64,000 nucleotides of DNA from Psychrosphaera aestuarii (GCF_017948405.1 NZ_CP072844.1:1054001-1118000), one strand, 5' to 3'; counted from the stretch's first letter, positions 9,591-20,105 are shown. Numbers and translations are program-made. The notes: generated by a model not told the origin, from the letters alone.

Positions 9591-10109
9591 ATGCGGTATT
9601 TTGAATTGTTTGATTTGCCTGTCCAATTTGACGTAGATCTTGTGTTACTTCAAGATCGTTTTCGTGCGATTCAAAAACAAGTGCACCCAGATAAATTTGC
9701 AAATGGTAGCGACCAACAAAAGCTAATGGCGGTTCAACAAGCTTCAGAAGTTAATGATGCTTACGAAACGTTGAAGCACCCACTATCCCGCGCAGAATAT
9801 ATGGTTGCTCAGCACGGTCATGATGTTCGACATGAGCAAAAAACAATTCGTGATGGCTTGTTTTTAATGCAGCAAATGGAGCTTCGTGAGGAATTAGAAG
9901 AGATTGAATCGTCATCAGATCCCGAAGCGGCAATTGATGTTTTTTACAACGATGTAAAAAAGCTGATCACGCAGTACACTGAAGAGTTTAATAAAAACTT
10001 TGATAAAACAGACTTCAAAGCAGCCGCCTTGTCCGTTAAAAAGCTAAGATTTATTTATAAGTTAAAAGACGAAGCGCAATCGTTAGAAGACAAGTTACTA
10101 GACTACTAA
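9591..10109 (+). CDS. hscB: J-domain co-chaperone HscB
   Basis: DnaJ-type partner of HscA that brings IscU to the chaperone. From ATG 9591 it has 172 residues, nearly the E. coli length, beginning MRYFELFDLPVQF. The HPD motif is H32-P33-D34, followed by the C-terminal helical IscU-binding domain. I prefer 9591 because AAAGG precedes it; an in-frame ATG at 9549 sits inside the terminator-like hairpin and would add 14 unconserved residues. Confidence 0.95.
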   Translation: MRYFELFDLPVQFDVDLVLLQDRFRAIQKQVHPDKFANGSDQQKLMAVQQASEVNDAYETLKHPLSRAEYMVAQHGHDVRHEQKTIRDGLFLMQQMELREELEEIESSSDPEAAIDVFYNDVKKLITQYTEEFNKNFDKTDFKAAALSVKKLRFIYKLKDEAQSLEDKLLDY

Positions 10110-10132
10110 TTTAGGAAAGTTAACGTTTAATT

Positions 10133-11992
10133 ATGGCATTACTTCAAATAGCAGAACCAGGTCAGAGCACCAATCCACATGAGCATAAATTAGCAGTAGG
10201 TATAGACTTAGGCACAACAAACTCACTTGTTGCGTCTGTTCGTAGCGGTCTACCAGAAGTATTAGCTGATGAGGAAGGTAACAAGTCGTTACCGTCAGCA
10301 GTACAGTATTTACAAGACTCAATTATCGTCGGTCACCAAGCTAAAAAGAATGCAGCCAGTGATCCTGAGAATACATTGGTATCGGTAAAGCGCTTTTTAG
10401 GGCGTGGATTAGCCGATATCAACCGTTTGTATGGTGACTTACCTTATCAGTTTGTTGAAAAAGAGCACACGGTCAATATTCAAACGTGTCAGGGCGAAAA
10501 AAACCCAATTGAAGTTTCAGCCGAGATCTTGAACAAACTTCATACTCAAGCGGTAGCTACATTAGGCGATGCTTTACAAGGTGCAGTAATTACCGTTCCT
10601 GCTTATTTTGATGACGCACAGAGACATGGCACCAAAGATGCTGCCGAGATAGCTGGCATTAAGGTACTTCGTCTGATTAACGAACCAACAGCGGCAGCAA
10701 TCGCCTACGGTTTAGACTCAGGAAAAGAGGGCGTTATTGCAGTTTACGACTTAGGTGGTGGTACTTTTGATATTTCCATTCTGCGTTTAAACAAAGGTGT
10801 TTTTGAAGTCTTATCCACGGGCGGTGATTCAGCACTAGGCGGCGATGATTTTGATCGCGCAATAGTGAAGCTGTTACTTAAAAACGCTAGCGTAGACGTT
10901 AAATTGAGTCCAACAAGCCTTCGCAAGATGTATGATCTTGGTAGAGAGTTAAAAGAGTCACTAACCACTCAAGACGTAGTAACGTTTGACCTTTCTCTAG
11001 CAGAAGGCGAAATTAAAGGGCAAATATCTAAGTCTGAATTTGAAGCGGAAATTGCAACCTTAGTCAAATCAACCTTGAGAAGCTGCCGTCGTGCTATAAA
11101 AGACGCTGAAGTTGATGTTGAAGAGATTTTAGAAGTTGTAATGGTTGGTGGTTCAACGCGCGTTCCCCTAGTTAGAGAACAAGTTGAAACGTTTTTTAAC
11201 AAGCCTCCACTAACTTCGATTAACCCAGACGAAGTGGTTGCTATTGGTGCAGCAATACAAGCTGATTTGCTCGTTGGTAATAAGCCCGACTCCGATATGC
11301 TATTACTAGACGTAACACCATTGTCTCTAGGGTTAGAAACTATGGGCGGATTGGTTGAAAAAGTAATACCTCGAAATACCACAATTCCTGTTGCTAGAGC
11401 GCAAGAGTTTACCACTTATAAAGATGGTCAAACGATGATGGCGATCCATGTTCTTCAGGGTGAGCGCGAAATGGTTGATGACTGTCGTAGTTTGGCGCGC
11501 TTTGTTTTGAAAGGTATTCCACCATTAACGGCGGGAATCGCGGTAATTAGAGTTACGTTTAAAATTGATGCCGATGGTTTGTTAAGTGTCACAGCAATGG
11601 AAAAGTCCACTGGAGTTGAAGCTTCCATTCAAGTGAAGCCTTCTTACGGTTTAGAGCAGTCTGAAATTGCACAAATGATTAAAGCTTCAATGTCTAACGC
11701 GAGAGAAGACATGGCCGCGCGTATGTTAGCGGAGAAAAAAGTAGATGCAATTCGGATGATTGAAGCGATTGAAATGGCAATTAATGAGTCAGGGCATCTG
11801 TTACAGTCTGATGAATTAGCAGAAATTGAACAGGCGATTAATGCACTTAGATTAACGACATCACAAACTGATGGCGATAAAATTAAACAAGCTATTAAAG
11901 CCTTAGATGACATCAGTCAGCCATTTGCAGCTAGAAGAATGGAAGACAGTATTAAACAAGCGTTGACCGGTCATTCTGTCAACGATGTATAA
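10133..11992 (+). CDS. hscA: Hsp70-type Fe-S assembly chaperone HscA
   Basis: Specialised Hsp70 that drives cluster release from IscU by ATP hydrolysis. The 619 residues show the nucleotide-binding domain ([13 protein letters not shown] near 24, [45 protein letters not shown]) and a substrate-binding domain after about residue 400 ([17 protein letters not shown]). It is encoded directly after hscB with 23 bases between. Confidence 0.96.
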   Translation: MALLQIAEPGQSTNPHEHKLAVGIDLGTTNSLVASVRSGLPEVLADEEGNKSLPSAVQYLQDSIIVGHQAKKNAASDPENTLVSVKRFLGRGLADINRLYGDLPYQFVEKEHTVNIQTCQGEKNPIEVSAEILNKLHTQAVATLGDALQGAVITVPAYFDDAQRHGTKDAAEIAGIKVLRLINEPTAAAIAYGLDSGKEGVIAVYDLGGGTFDISILRLNKGVFEVLSTGGDSALGGDDFDRAIVKLLLKNASVDVKLSPTSLRKMYDLGRELKESLTTQDVVTFDLSLAEGEIKGQISKSEFEAEIATLVKSTLRSCRRAIKDAEVDVEEILEVVMVGGSTRVPLVREQVETFFNKPPLTSINPDEVVAIGAAIQADLLVGNKPDSDMLLLDVTPLSLGLETMGGLVEKVIPRNTTIPVARAQEFTTYKDGQTMMAIHVLQGEREMVDDCRSLARFVLKGIPPLTAGIAVIRVTFKIDADGLLSVTAMEKSTGVEASIQVKPSYGLEQSEIAQMIKASMSNAREDMAARMLAEKKVDAIRMIEAIEMAINESGHLLQSDELAEIEQAINALRLTTSQTDGDKIKQAIKALDDISQPFAARRMEDSIKQALTGHSVNDV

Positions 11993-12016
11993 AATTTAGA
12001 AAGAAGAGACTTAACT

Positions 12017-12355
12017 ATGCCACAAATTATATTTTTACCTCATGCTGATCTTTGTCCAGATGGGGCTGTTTTAGAAGGCGAGAAAGGCGAGTCAGTGCTT
12101 AACGTAGCCTTAAAAAATGATATAGACATTGAACATGCTTGTGAAAAAGTATGCGCATGCACTACTTGTCACATCATTGTTCGTGAAGGTTTTGATTCAT
12201 TAGAAGAAAGCGATGAACTAGAAGACGATATGCTTGATAAAGCATGGGGATTAGAAGCAGAATCTCGATTAGGTTGCCAAGCTATTATTAGAGATGAAGA
12301 CTTAGTGGTAGAGATCCCAAAATATAGTTTAAATCACGCTAAAGAAAATCATTAA
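12017..12355 (+). CDS. fdx: [2Fe-2S] ferredoxin of the isc operon
   Basis: Adrenodoxin-type ferredoxin supplying electrons for cluster assembly. The 112 residues carry C42-x5-C48-x2-C51 and C87 (RLGCQAII); C46 is an extra, non-ligand cysteine. It is the last gene of the operon and is followed by a strong terminator. No iscX follows it, unlike in E. coli. Confidence 0.95.
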   Translation: MPQIIFLPHADLCPDGAVLEGEKGESVLNVALKNDIDIEHACEKVCACTTCHIIVREGFDSLEESDELEDDMLDKAWGLEAESRLGCQAIIRDEDLVVEIPKYSLNHAKENH

Positions 12356-12386
12356 TATTTAGCATAAACAAACTATACTCTGTGAT

Positions 12387-12418
12387 AAGCCCAATCAAAA
12401 ATGATTGGGCTTTGTTTT
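12387..12418 (+). terminator. Rho-independent terminator of the isc operon
   Basis: Ten-bp stem AAGCCCAATC (12387-12396) / GATTGGGCTT (12403-12412), six-base loop, then TTTGTTTTT. Confidence 0.85.
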
Positions 12419-12528
12419 TAGGAAAAAACTAATGACAGACTTAGCATATATCAGTAAATTGTTAAGAAGACTAAATAATAATTTATATAGCTGACTTTGC
12501 TGTTGAATTTAAATTATAGGAAGTTAAT

Positions 12529-15294
12529 TTGGGTCTTTCAGAAAACAAAAGTGTAATAGTATTAGTCGCGTTTTTTAGCTATTACTTATTCGCAAAGTTA
12601 GGATTGTTATTTGCAATACCACCTGGCTTTGCAAGTGCAATATGGCCAGCGGCCGGTATTGGTTTAGCCTGCTATCTTATTTTTGGTGGCTGGGCCATTG
12701 TCGGTGTATTTTTGGCTTCACTGTTTGCAAACTACCAAGTTGCCTATAGCGCTGAAGTCCCGTTTTCTTATCAACTTTTTGTATTACCCGCAGTTTTAGC
12801 GTTCGGCACCTCATTACAATTAATCGTTACAAAATACCTTCTGACGCGTTTTTGTCATGTGCCTATTAAGGCAACCAGCCTAAAAAGTGTGATTCAATTT
12901 TTAGCGGTCGTTGGCCCTGTATCTTGTTTGGTGGCTTCTTTAATTAATACTACGGCAATATCTTTAGCCAATGATATCGAGATTAGTCAAACATTGTTTA
13001 TTGCCCTCACGTGGTGGATAGGGGACTTTCTCGGCGTTATCTTTTTTACGCCAGTCATGTTATCTGTTTTTGACAATGACTTTTACCAGCAAAAAAAAGA
13101 TCGCCTTAAAATCGCCATTCCCGCTTTGATGCTGTTTTTACTAGTTTCGTTTGTCTTTCATTTATCAAGAACAAACTATGAAGACACCCGACATGAAAAT
13201 TTTGTTACAGAAACTGTTGCGTTCTCTCAAAAAGTTAACTTAATAGAAAATACAATTACCCAGCAGCTCGTTGCTTTAAAAGGCTTATTCGATAGTAGTA
13301 CAAAGGTTAGCAGAGAAGAGTTTAAAGGTTTTACCCACAGCATTAACAATCCTGCAATTAAAATTAGAGCGATAGCCTGGCTCCCTAAAATTTTAGATGA
13401 AAATCGTGATGAGTTTCAAAACAGAATATCAGCGAATGAGTTTGAGGGTTATACGATTAAGCACTTTGTTGATGGTGAGTTTATTGTGGCAGAGCAACAA
13501 GATTATTACTTGCCGATCCTATACTCTGAGCCACAAGCCTTAAATAGTGCAGCAATAGGATTAGATGTTCGTCCTCATAGTATTGTCGGCGAGACGGTAA
13601 AAAAAGCCATCAATAGCGGTACAATGGCGGTATCTCCGCAGTTATCATTAGTACAACAGGTTGAGAAATTTAATACGGTTATTGTTTACTACCCTTATTT
13701 TGACGGCGGAACGACTCCCGAAGAGGGTGTTCGTGAAAATAAGTTGTTAGGTGTTTTCGAAGTTGCGCTGGAGTTAGATCAGCTTGTTTTAAGCATGTAC
13801 GATGACACGATGAAAAAACACTTCGTATTTCAAACTCAGTATTTACAAGACCAGCAGACAACGGCTTTCTTTAATTCAGACTATCGCGAAGAGGCACTCT
13901 TTAAGCACAGTTCAACATATTCATTTTTTGATACTAACTTACTCGTGCTCTACTCAAGTACATCAGAATTTGATAACGCTTCGGTAGACTGGTCTAGCTG
14001 GCTGATAATTGTTATTGGCTGTTTAGTAAGTAGTTTTAGTGTGATATTCATCATCATAATGACGAACTTGAGTGAAATGCTTGAATCAAAAGTTGAAAGT
14101 AAAACTAAAGAGTTAAGTGACAAGAATGCAGAGCTGAGAAAAGCGAACGAGGCTAAAAGTCGCTTTTTGGCAAATATGAGCCACGAATATCGAACACCGC
14201 TAAATGCAATTATTGGTTTTGCACAATTAGGAATGAATGATCATAGTGGTAAAAAATCTGCTGAGTTTTTTGAACAAATACTGAATTCATCAAAGTTTTT
14301 ATTAGGCATTATTAATAACGTGCTCGATTTTTCAAAAATATCAGAACACAAAATTGTTCTGGAAAGTAAGGCATTTGACGTAGGACGTTCAGTAGACACG
14401 ATTTTTAATCTATTAAAAGAAAAAGCGCACTCAAAAGGTGTAAAACTTATAATAGATAAAAACAATCTTGATACTTATCAAGTCATCGGCGACTCCGTTA
14501 GATTAGAACAAGTCCTAATGAATTTAGTGGATAACGCCGTTAAATTTACTGCGATTGGAAGTGTGACTTTAGCGGCTAGTTTAAAAAATGTTAAGGGAAG
14601 CTCAGGCCAACTCTTCATTAAAGTGAAAGATGAAGGTATTGGAATTCCACAAAACAAGGTTGAATCACTTTTTCAAAGCTTTACTCAAGCCGATGAGTCT
14701 ACAACTAGAGAGTTTGGTGGCACAGGCTTGGGATTAGCGATTGTTAAGCAGTTATGCGACGCTATGGGGGCAAGTATTGACGTCTACAGCCTTGAAGGCC
14801 AAGGTACAAGTTTTGAGATTTTGATGCCGGTTAAACTACAAGAATCAGAAATGATAGACAATGAAAAAGATACAGCATCATATTCAATAAACTCGTCAAA
14901 GCGAGGTATGAAGTTTAGTGCCTTAGTTGTTGAAGACAACAAAATAAATCAACTAATCGCAAACAAGCAATTAGAACTGTTACAAGTGAAGTCTCACTTA
15001 GCTGATGACGGTCAGCAAGGGTTAGATTATTTAGCTCTGCATAAGCCAGACATTGTTTTTGTTGACCTGCACATGCCGGTGTTAGATGGCTTTTCTATGA
15101 TACGAGAAATGAAAAAGACCCTTGAACTCGCCTCTATTCCAGTGGTTATTATAAGTGCAAGCGTGAGTGAGGAAGATAGGGAATATGCCAAGATATTAGG
15201 TGTAAACGACTACGTAACAAAGCCGTTCATGTTAGAAGAGTTGGACAGGGTGGTTAAAAAGCTCTTGTGTGATAAACAAAAAAGCCAGCAATAA
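12529..15294 (+). CDS. MASE1-CHASE hybrid sensor histidine kinase/response regulator
   Basis: A 921-residue membrane kinase. Residues 1 to about 215 are a multi-helix MASE1 sensor (FAIPPGFASAIWPAAGIG). A CHASE-type periplasmic domain follows to about 430, then a membrane segment near 490-510 and a short coiled coil. HisKA has phospho-acceptor H552 (SRFLANMSHEYRTPLN), then a HATPase domain (DNAVKFT, DEGIGIP, GGTGLGLAI) and a REC domain with D846 (FVDLHMPVLDG) and K898. The start appears to be TTG at 12529 with AGGAAG upstream. It is a single gene without an adjacent cognate regulator, so output probably goes through a phosphotransfer protein encoded elsewhere. The ligand is unknown. Confidence 0.88.
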   Translation: MGLSENKSVIVLVAFFSYYLFAKLGLLFAIPPGFASAIWPAAGIGLACYLIFGGWAIVGVFLASLFANYQVAYSAEVPFSYQLFVLPAVLAFGTSLQLIVTKYLLTRFCHVPIKATSLKSVIQFLAVVGPVSCLVASLINTTAISLANDIEISQTLFIALTWWIGDFLGVIFFTPVMLSVFDNDFYQQKKDRLKIAIPALMLFLLVSFVFHLSRTNYEDTRHENFVTETVAFSQKVNLIENTITQQLVALKGLFDSSTKVSREEFKGFTHSINNPAIKIRAIAWLPKILDENRDEFQNRISANEFEGYTIKHFVDGEFIVAEQQDYYLPILYSEPQALNSAAIGLDVRPHSIVGETVKKAINSGTMAVSPQLSLVQQVEKFNTVIVYYPYFDGGTTPEEGVRENKLLGVFEVALELDQLVLSMYDDTMKKHFVFQTQYLQDQQTTAFFNSDYREEALFKHSSTYSFFDTNLLVLYSSTSEFDNASVDWSSWLIIVIGCLVSSFSVIFIIIMTNLSEMLESKVESKTKELSDKNAELRKANEAKSRFLANMSHEYRTPLNAIIGFAQLGMNDHSGKKSAEFFEQILNSSKFLLGIINNVLDFSKISEHKIVLESKAFDVGRSVDTIFNLLKEKAHSKGVKLIIDKNNLDTYQVIGDSVRLEQVLMNLVDNAVKFTAIGSVTLAASLKNVKGSSGQLFIKVKDEGIGIPQNKVESLFQSFTQADESTTREFGGTGLGLAIVKQLCDAMGASIDVYSLEGQGTSFEILMPVKLQESEMIDNEKDTASYSINSSKRGMKFSALVVEDNKINQLIANKQLELLQVKSHLADDGQQGLDYLALHKPDIVFVDLHMPVLDGFSMIREMKKTLELASIPVVIISASVSEEDREYAKILGVNDYVTKPFMLEELDRVVKKLLCDKQKSQQ

Positions 15295-15305
15295 GCTGGC
15301 TTTTT
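15279..15305. terminator. Bidirectional terminator between hybrid kinase and suhB
   Basis: Stem AAAGCCAGC (15281-15289) / GCTGGCTTT with loop AATAA and T tracts on both strands. The kinase stop codon TAA (15292-15294) lies in the loop, so its last codons form one arm. Confidence 0.8.
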
Positions 15306-15320
15306 CAATTTAGACTTCGC

Positions 15321-15335
15321 TGATACTAAGTATCA
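15321..15335. repeat. Short perfect inverted repeat downstream of suhB
   Basis: TGATACTAAGTATCA, seven-base arms around one base, between the suhB stop and the shared terminator. It could be a protein site or chance. Confidence 0.3.
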
Positions 15336-15346
15336 GGTACCCATTC

Positions 15347-16153
15347 TTAACGAAGCGTGCGTAAACCATCATTAAGGTGTGGGCGTATTGATTTAAGAAT
15401 CGCACCTAGTACCTTTGGTGTTGCTACAACAATATTGCCAGACTTGTCGTGGTTGTTGCCACCTTCAAAATCTGAAACTACCGCACCGGCTTCTTGTGCG
15501 ATAAGCTGGCCTGCCGCTGTATCCCAAGGACGTAAACCAATTTCAAAAAATCCTTCAACACGACCTGCAGCGACATAACAGATGTCAAGCGCAGCTGAGC
15601 CTGCACGACGCATATCAGCTACCTGTAGGAACAAGTCATTGAATATTTTCGAATATGCTTCAATTTGATGCTTTTGTTTAAATGGGAAGCCAGTTGCTAA
15701 TACAGTACCTGATAAGTCTTTTGCTTTGGATACACGGATACGTTTTCCGTCTAACTGAGCGCCAGCACCTTTTGATGCAGAGAATAACTCACCACGAATA
15801 GGATCAAATACGACCGCTTGCTCAAGGCGACCATCAACTTTTAGCGCGATAGAAACCGCAAAGTGAGGAATACCTTTAACAAAGTTTGTTGTGCCGTCTA
15901 GAGGGTCGATAATCCATTGGTATTTTGAATTGCCAGCGATTACACCGCTTTCTTCTGCAACAAATGAATGATCAGGGTATGAAGCCTGAATTGTAGAGAT
16001 GATTGCTTGCTCCGCTTCAATATCTACGTTGGTTACAAAGTCATTAGCGCCTTTCAGCTCTGACTTAACCATATCTAATTGCTCATATGCTTTAGCAATA
16101 ATTTTACCAGCATTTCGCGCAGCACGGACTGCGATGTTTAACATCGGTTGCAT
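15347..16153 (-). CDS. suhB: Inositol-1-monophosphatase SuhB
   Basis: Mg2+-dependent phosphatase; in E. coli SuhB also joins the rRNA antitermination complex. From ATG 16153 it has 268 residues, close to the E. coli length, starting MQPMLNIAVRAARNAGK. Metal-site motifs are VAEESG, IDPLDGTTNF and PWDTAAGQLIAQEAGA. An AGGTG precedes this ATG at good spacing; a GTG three codons earlier overlaps that ribosome site and is less likely. Confidence 0.94.
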   Translation of the reverse strand: MQPMLNIAVRAARNAGKIIAKAYEQLDMVKSELKGANDFVTNVDIEAEQAIISTIQASYPDHSFVAEESGVIAGNSKYQWIIDPLDGTTNFVKGIPHFAVSIALKVDGRLEQAVVFDPIRGELFSASKGAGAQLDGKRIRVSKAKDLSGTVLATGFPFKQKHQIEAYSKIFNDLFLQVADMRRAGSAALDICYVAAGRVEGFFEIGLRPWDTAAGQLIAQEAGAVVSDFEGGNNHDKSGNIVVATPKVLGAILKSIRPHLNDGLRTLR

Positions 16154-16162
16154 TACAATCAC

Positions 16163-16338
16163 CTATTTTTGAAAAGAACGTAATAAAGAATAGTAGTAAA
16201 AAAGCCAAAAAAAGCCCCACCTAAACTCAAATAAAGAGAGGTGTGCGCACTAATATTCCAAATTACTAAAGAACGTTTTTTAATCAGGCGCGCATTGTAG
16301 AGATTTTTCTACAAAAGTAAACCCAATTCGACGAAAAC
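16163..16338. other. Intergenic region between suhB and the DUF2750 gene
   Basis: About 175 bases, AT-rich. It must hold the suhB promoter on the minus strand. I see no clear terminator for the DUF2750 gene and no RNA gene. Confidence 0.3.
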
Positions 16339-16698
16339 CTATAATTTTTCTAGGTCTGCAATACGTTGACTGAACTCACCAAGCTCCAGTTCTGGGCACT
16401 CACCATCGTCTTGCCAATCAAGCCCAACAATAATATTGTCCTGGCTTAAGTCTTCTACCCAAAACTCTAACCATTCCGCAACGGAAATTTGCGTCGGCGT
16501 ATAACTTGCCCATTCTTCTGTACAGCTTTTTTGAGCTATAGATTCACGAGACCAAAGTAAAATTACATCTGTATCTTCAAATTGAATCGAATCGACTATC
16601 ACCCAGCCTTCAGAGTCTTTGTCGTGCAGGGCCCAAATCATTTGGGTCGCTTTTACTTCTTCAAAAAATTCATTAATTGTTGTGCTGTCATTCTTCAT
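16339..16698 (-). CDS. DUF2750 domain protein
   Basis: A 119-residue soluble acidic protein. The pattern VILLWSRESIAQKSCTEEW, then SVAEWLEFWVEDL, then IIVGLDW resembles DUF2750, a family of unknown function. No signal peptide or membrane segment is seen. It lies between suhB and ygiQ on the same strand, separated from ygiQ by a terminator, so it likely has its own promoter. Confidence 0.7.
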   Translation of the reverse strand: MKNDSTTINEFFEEVKATQMIWALHDKDSEGWVIVDSIQFEDTDVILLWSRESIAQKSCTEEWASYTPTQISVAEWLEFWVEDLSQDNIIVGLDWQDDGECPELELGEFSQRIADLEKL

Positions 16699-16730
16699 AT
16701 TTGTTCTCTAAATTCGTTAGTGTTTTATAT

Positions 16731-16755
16731 AAAAAGAGCCTTCTTTAAAAGGCTC
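16731..16755 (-). terminator. Rho-independent terminator of ygiQ
   Basis: Stem GAGCCTT/AAGGCTC (16736-16742 with 16749-16755) and, on the minus strand, a T5 tract at 16735-16731. Confidence 0.75.
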
Positions 16756-16804
16756 AATTCAAACTAGTTTATAAAATAGGGGCGCTATCAAAGCGTGATA
16801 ATAC

Positions 16805-19114
16805 TTAAATTCGGCTAGGCTTCTTTTTAGCTGGTGGGCGGCCCGAAGACTTACCCGCTGTTTTACCCTTCGCTTTAGGCTTATTATCAAACTGCTGTAA
16901 ACCAGAGTGACGTGTAAGCGCTCTTTGACCTTTGTTTGCGCCAACTTGAGGCTTACGTCCACCGTTCCCTTTGCTGCGGTTCTCTTCATTTGGCGACGCA
17001 GGAGGCACTAAATGATTAGGACCATGACCAATAAGCTTAGTTAAACCCATTTCTTTTAGAGCGTGACGGATCATTTTCCAGTTTTGTGGATCGTGATAAC
17101 GCAATATCGCCTTGTGTAAGCGTCGTTCTTTTTCGCCACGAGGAATAGGCACAACGTCATTTTGCTTTTTAACTTTATGTAACGTATCAATTTCAGTGTG
17201 ATACATAGTTGTTGCAGTAGCCATTGGCGATGGATAGAAATTCTGAACCTGATCTAAGCGGAAACGGTTTTCTTTTAACCATAATGCCAAATTGATCATA
17301 TCTTGAATTTCTGTTCCAGGGTGTGCCGCAATAAAATACGGTATTAAGTACTGCTCTTTTCCAGCTTCTTTTGAATACTTTTCGAAAAGCTCTTTAAATT
17401 GATAGTAACTGCCCATGCCTGGCTTCATCATTTTTGACAAAGGACCTTGTTCTGTGTGCTCTGGTGCAATTTTTAAATAACCACCAACATGATGAGTTAC
17501 CAATTCTTTTACGTAACGCGGATCTTGAACCGCTAAATCGTAGCGAACACCAGATGCAATTAAGATCTTCTTAATGCCAGGCAATTCACGCGCTCGTTGA
17601 TATAGATTAATCGTCGGTTCGTGGTCAGTATCCATATGACTACAAATGTCTGGATAAACACAGGATGCACGTCGACATGTGGCTTCTGCCTTTTCAGATT
17701 TACAACGCAACATGTACATGTTGGCCGTTGGTCCGCCTAAGTCAGAAATAACACCAGTAAAGCCTGGAACTGTATCTCTAATTTGCTCGATTTCGTTAAT
17801 GATCGAGTCTTCTGAACGACTCTGAATAATGCGACCTTCGTGCTCTGTAATTGAACAGAAAGTACAGCCGCCATAACAACCACGCATGATATTCACTGAG
17901 GTTTTAATCATGTCATAAGCTGGAATTTTTTTGCCGTCGTATTTTGGATGCGGAACTCGTGCGAATGGCATACCAAAAACAAAGTCCATCTCTTCTGTTT
18001 CTAATGGAAATGCTGGCGGGTTAATCCAAACGCTTCTGTCCCCATGGCGTTGCATTAATGCTTTTGCGCAACCTGGGTTCGTTTCTTGATGCAAAATTCG
18101 GTTAGTGTGTGCGTAAAGCACTTCATTTTGCGAGACTACTTCAAAGGCAGGAAGTTTTACATAGACTCTATCCCATGGTCTGCGTAATTGAGATTTTGAT
18201 TTTTGACGATCGTACGGCTGCACAACAACCGCTTGACTAACGCCGGTTGCATCGGCAGCACTTTCTTGAATAGCTTCGTCTTTATTACTACAGGTATTGG
18301 CATCGTACTCTTGATAAGGGTTCAACTTAGGGTCGATGATACCAGGCTTATCGATATGCGTAGAATCAATACCTTGCCAATCAGGTAATGCTTCCTTAAC
18401 AACAATTGCGGTGCCACGAACATTCTTAACTTCTTTTATATCTTCGCCCTTGGCTAAGCGATGCGTAATTTCTACAAGCGGGCGTTCGGCGTTACCAAAG
18501 ATAAGCATGTCAGCTTTAGAATCAAAAATAACAGAACGACGCACTTTGTTTGACCAATAATCATAGTGACCAATTCGACGAAGACTCGCTTCAATTCCAC
18601 CTATTACAATTGGCACGCCTTTAAAAGCTTCGCGACAACGCTGAGAATAAACGGTTACCGCTCTATCGGGACGTTTTCCACCTATGTTATCAGGTGTGTA
18701 CGCATCGTCGTGACGAAGTTTTCTATCGGCGGTGTAACGGTTAATCATTGAGTCCATGTTGCCAGCGGTAATGCCGAAGTACAGGTTTGGCTTTCCTAAA
18801 CGCATAAAGTCGTCTTTGCTATGCCAATCAGGCTGGTCGATTATGCCAACACGGAAACCTTGTGCTTCAAGCATACGGCCAATAACAGCCATACCGAAAC
18901 TTGGATGATCGACATAAGCGTCACCAGTAACAATAATAACATCACAACTGTCCCAACCGAGTAGGTCCATTTCTTCGCGTGTGGTCGGTAAAAAAGGTGC
19001 AGGTCCAAAACATTCAGCCCAATACTTTGGATAGTCCCAAAGTTTTTTATCGGTTTTTACCGTGGCCGCGGGCGGCTTAATTGGAGAAGTTGGTCGGGCT
19101 TTGTTTGCTTGCAT
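16805..19114 (-). CDS. ygiQ: YgiQ family radical SAM protein
   Basis: A 769-residue radical SAM protein of unknown substrate. The N-terminal domain has B12-binding-like character ([18 protein letters not shown]). The cluster motif is C413-x3-C417-x2-C420 ([11 protein letters not shown]), followed by [14 protein letters not shown] and the C-terminal YgiQ region (YHDPQNW). The last ~55 residues are a Lys/Gly/Pro-rich basic tail. The start ATG has AGGTAG upstream. The function of the family is not established. Confidence 0.92.
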   Translation of the reverse strand: MQANKARPTSPIKPPAATVKTDKKLWDYPKYWAECFGPAPFLPTTREEMDLLGWDSCDVIIVTGDAYVDHPSFGMAVIGRMLEAQGFRVGIIDQPDWHSKDDFMRLGKPNLYFGITAGNMDSMINRYTADRKLRHDDAYTPDNIGGKRPDRAVTVYSQRCREAFKGVPIVIGGIEASLRRIGHYDYWSNKVRRSVIFDSKADMLIFGNAERPLVEITHRLAKGEDIKEVKNVRGTAIVVKEALPDWQGIDSTHIDKPGIIDPKLNPYQEYDANTCSNKDEAIQESAADATGVSQAVVVQPYDRQKSKSQLRRPWDRVYVKLPAFEVVSQNEVLYAHTNRILHQETNPGCAKALMQRHGDRSVWINPPAFPLETEEMDFVFGMPFARVPHPKYDGKKIPAYDMIKTSVNIMRGCYGGCTFCSITEHEGRIIQSRSEDSIINEIEQIRDTVPGFTGVISDLGGPTANMYMLRCKSEKAEATCRRASCVYPDICSHMDTDHEPTINLYQRARELPGIKKILIASGVRYDLAVQDPRYVKELVTHHVGGYLKIAPEHTEQGPLSKMMKPGMGSYYQFKELFEKYSKEAGKEQYLIPYFIAAHPGTEIQDMINLALWLKENRFRLDQVQNFYPSPMATATTMYHTEIDTLHKVKKQNDVVPIPRGEKERRLHKAILRYHDPQNWKMIRHALKEMGLTKLIGHGPNHLVPPASPNEENRSKGNGGRKPQVGANKGQRALTRHSGLQQFDNKPKAKGKTAGKSSGRPPAKKKPSRI

Positions 19115-19349
19115 TTGGACTACCTATATAGATTCAAGTTCACAGTAGCTGTGAATGGACGCGCGATTATACAGACTTTTAGGCTAAAGGTGAAAAGCAT
19201 TAGAGAAATTAATCGTATATTTTTTAGACACAGGGCTATCTGTTTGAGGAATAGACAAATTTAAATGATTCGATGTGATTAAACGGACAATTATAAAATA
19301 ATAGTTGCTAAAGGTTTTTGATACTGTGTAAATTAGTTCAAACTAAAAT

Positions 19350-19425
19350 GTCCCCTTAGTTCAACTGGATAGAACAAGGGCCTCCTAAGCCTTAGATACA
19401 GGTTCAAGTCCTGTAGGGGACGCCA
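19350..19425 (+). tRNA. tRNA-Arg (anticodon CCT)
   Basis: A 76-base cloverleaf. Acceptor GTCCCCT (19350-19356) pairs with AGGGGAC (19415-19421), then G and an encoded CCA (19423-19425). The anticodon stem AGGGC/GCCTT flanks loop CTCCTAA with anticodon CCT at 19384-19386, reading AGG. The T arm is CAGGTTCAAGTCCTG. A GCCAG/CTGGC inverted repeat spans the 3' end (19422-19438) and could assist termination. Confidence 0.95.
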
Positions 19426-19487
19426 GGTTTAAACTGGCACTTTAATTGCTTTAATAAACTCAGTATTTCATTTTAGGCTTTAAATTT

Positions 19488-20096
19488 ATGAAACTGTTGT
19501 TATTAATCATGGTGATTAGTTTAGCGGGTTGTACGACGATTGAGCGTCTGGCTGAGTTGCAAAATCCCCCAGTAGAAAAGGGGTATGAGCAATACGAGCC
19601 TAGTCGCCAAGGTCAGTCTTTTCATTATCACGTTGAACAATTAGCTCGTCAGTTGCTAAACACGACTAATCAATTTAATGTCAGTCAGCCTATATTAGTA
19701 GGCACATTTTTGCCATCTGATACATTATCGATGGAAACCAATCGATCCATTGCCCCTTTTGGCATTCAAATTCAAGAAAGTTTAGTAACGTTTTTAACGC
19801 AAGCCGGGCTTAAAGTCACTGAGTTTAAAGTTCAAACGCAGGCGGATATTGCGCCTACGGCTGATATTTTTATGAGTCGAAACGTAAATAGTTTAGAAAA
19901 AAATGTTACGGCCGATTACTTACTAGTAGGCCATTACATCCAGCAAGAAAATGAATTAATTGTTAATGCCAGACTGATCGACCTGTCTGACAAGACCGTT
20001 GTTGCAGCCGCAACAGATTATATTCCAATGAATACAATGTGGAGCCATGAAAAGGTGAAGCTTAAAAATGAACAACTTTATCGTGGCGAATACTAG
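19488..20096 (+). CDS. FlgO-domain lipoprotein, paralogue 1 of 3
   Basis: A 202-residue lipoprotein (signal peptide ending LAGC, lipidated Cys15, no Asp at +2, so probably outer membrane). From about residue 50 it has a FlgO-type domain: HVEQLARQLL, then an ILVGTF strand, FGIQIQESLVTFLTQAGLKVTEFK, DIFMSRNVNSL and LIVNARLIDLSDKTVVAAATDYIP. In Vibrio FlgO is a flagellum-associated outer-membrane lipoprotein, but no flagellar gene is seen here. It is first in a four-gene lipoprotein run; the next start is 9 bases after its stop. Confidence 0.75.
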   Translation: MKLLLLIMVISLAGCTTIERLAELQNPPVEKGYEQYEPSRQGQSFHYHVEQLARQLLNTTNQFNVSQPILVGTFLPSDTLSMETNRSIAPFGIQIQESLVTFLTQAGLKVTEFKVQTQADIAPTADIFMSRNVNSLEKNVTADYLLVGHYIQQENELIVNARLIDLSDKTVVAAATDYIPMNTMWSHEKVKLKNEQLYRGEY

Positions 20097-20105
20097 GAGC
20101 AAGCA

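Noticed and set aside
10969..11415. A 148-codon open frame antisense to hscA, and similar long antisense frames inside acnB, cysE and iscS.
   Set aside because: They lie wholly within well-identified genes, have no ribosome site or recognisable domain, and mirror the codon pattern of the sense gene.
12432..12494. A 20-codon reading frame (MTDLAYISKLLRRLNNNLYS) with AGGA upstream, between the isc terminator and the hybrid kinase.
   Set aside because: It is too short and AT-rich to separate from chance; no similarity to IscX or a known leader peptide. Kept only as a possibility.
16805..16980. The basic Lys/Gly-rich tail of YgiQ as a frameshift product.
   Set aside because: The reading frame is continuous and YgiQ proteins often end in a variable basic tail.
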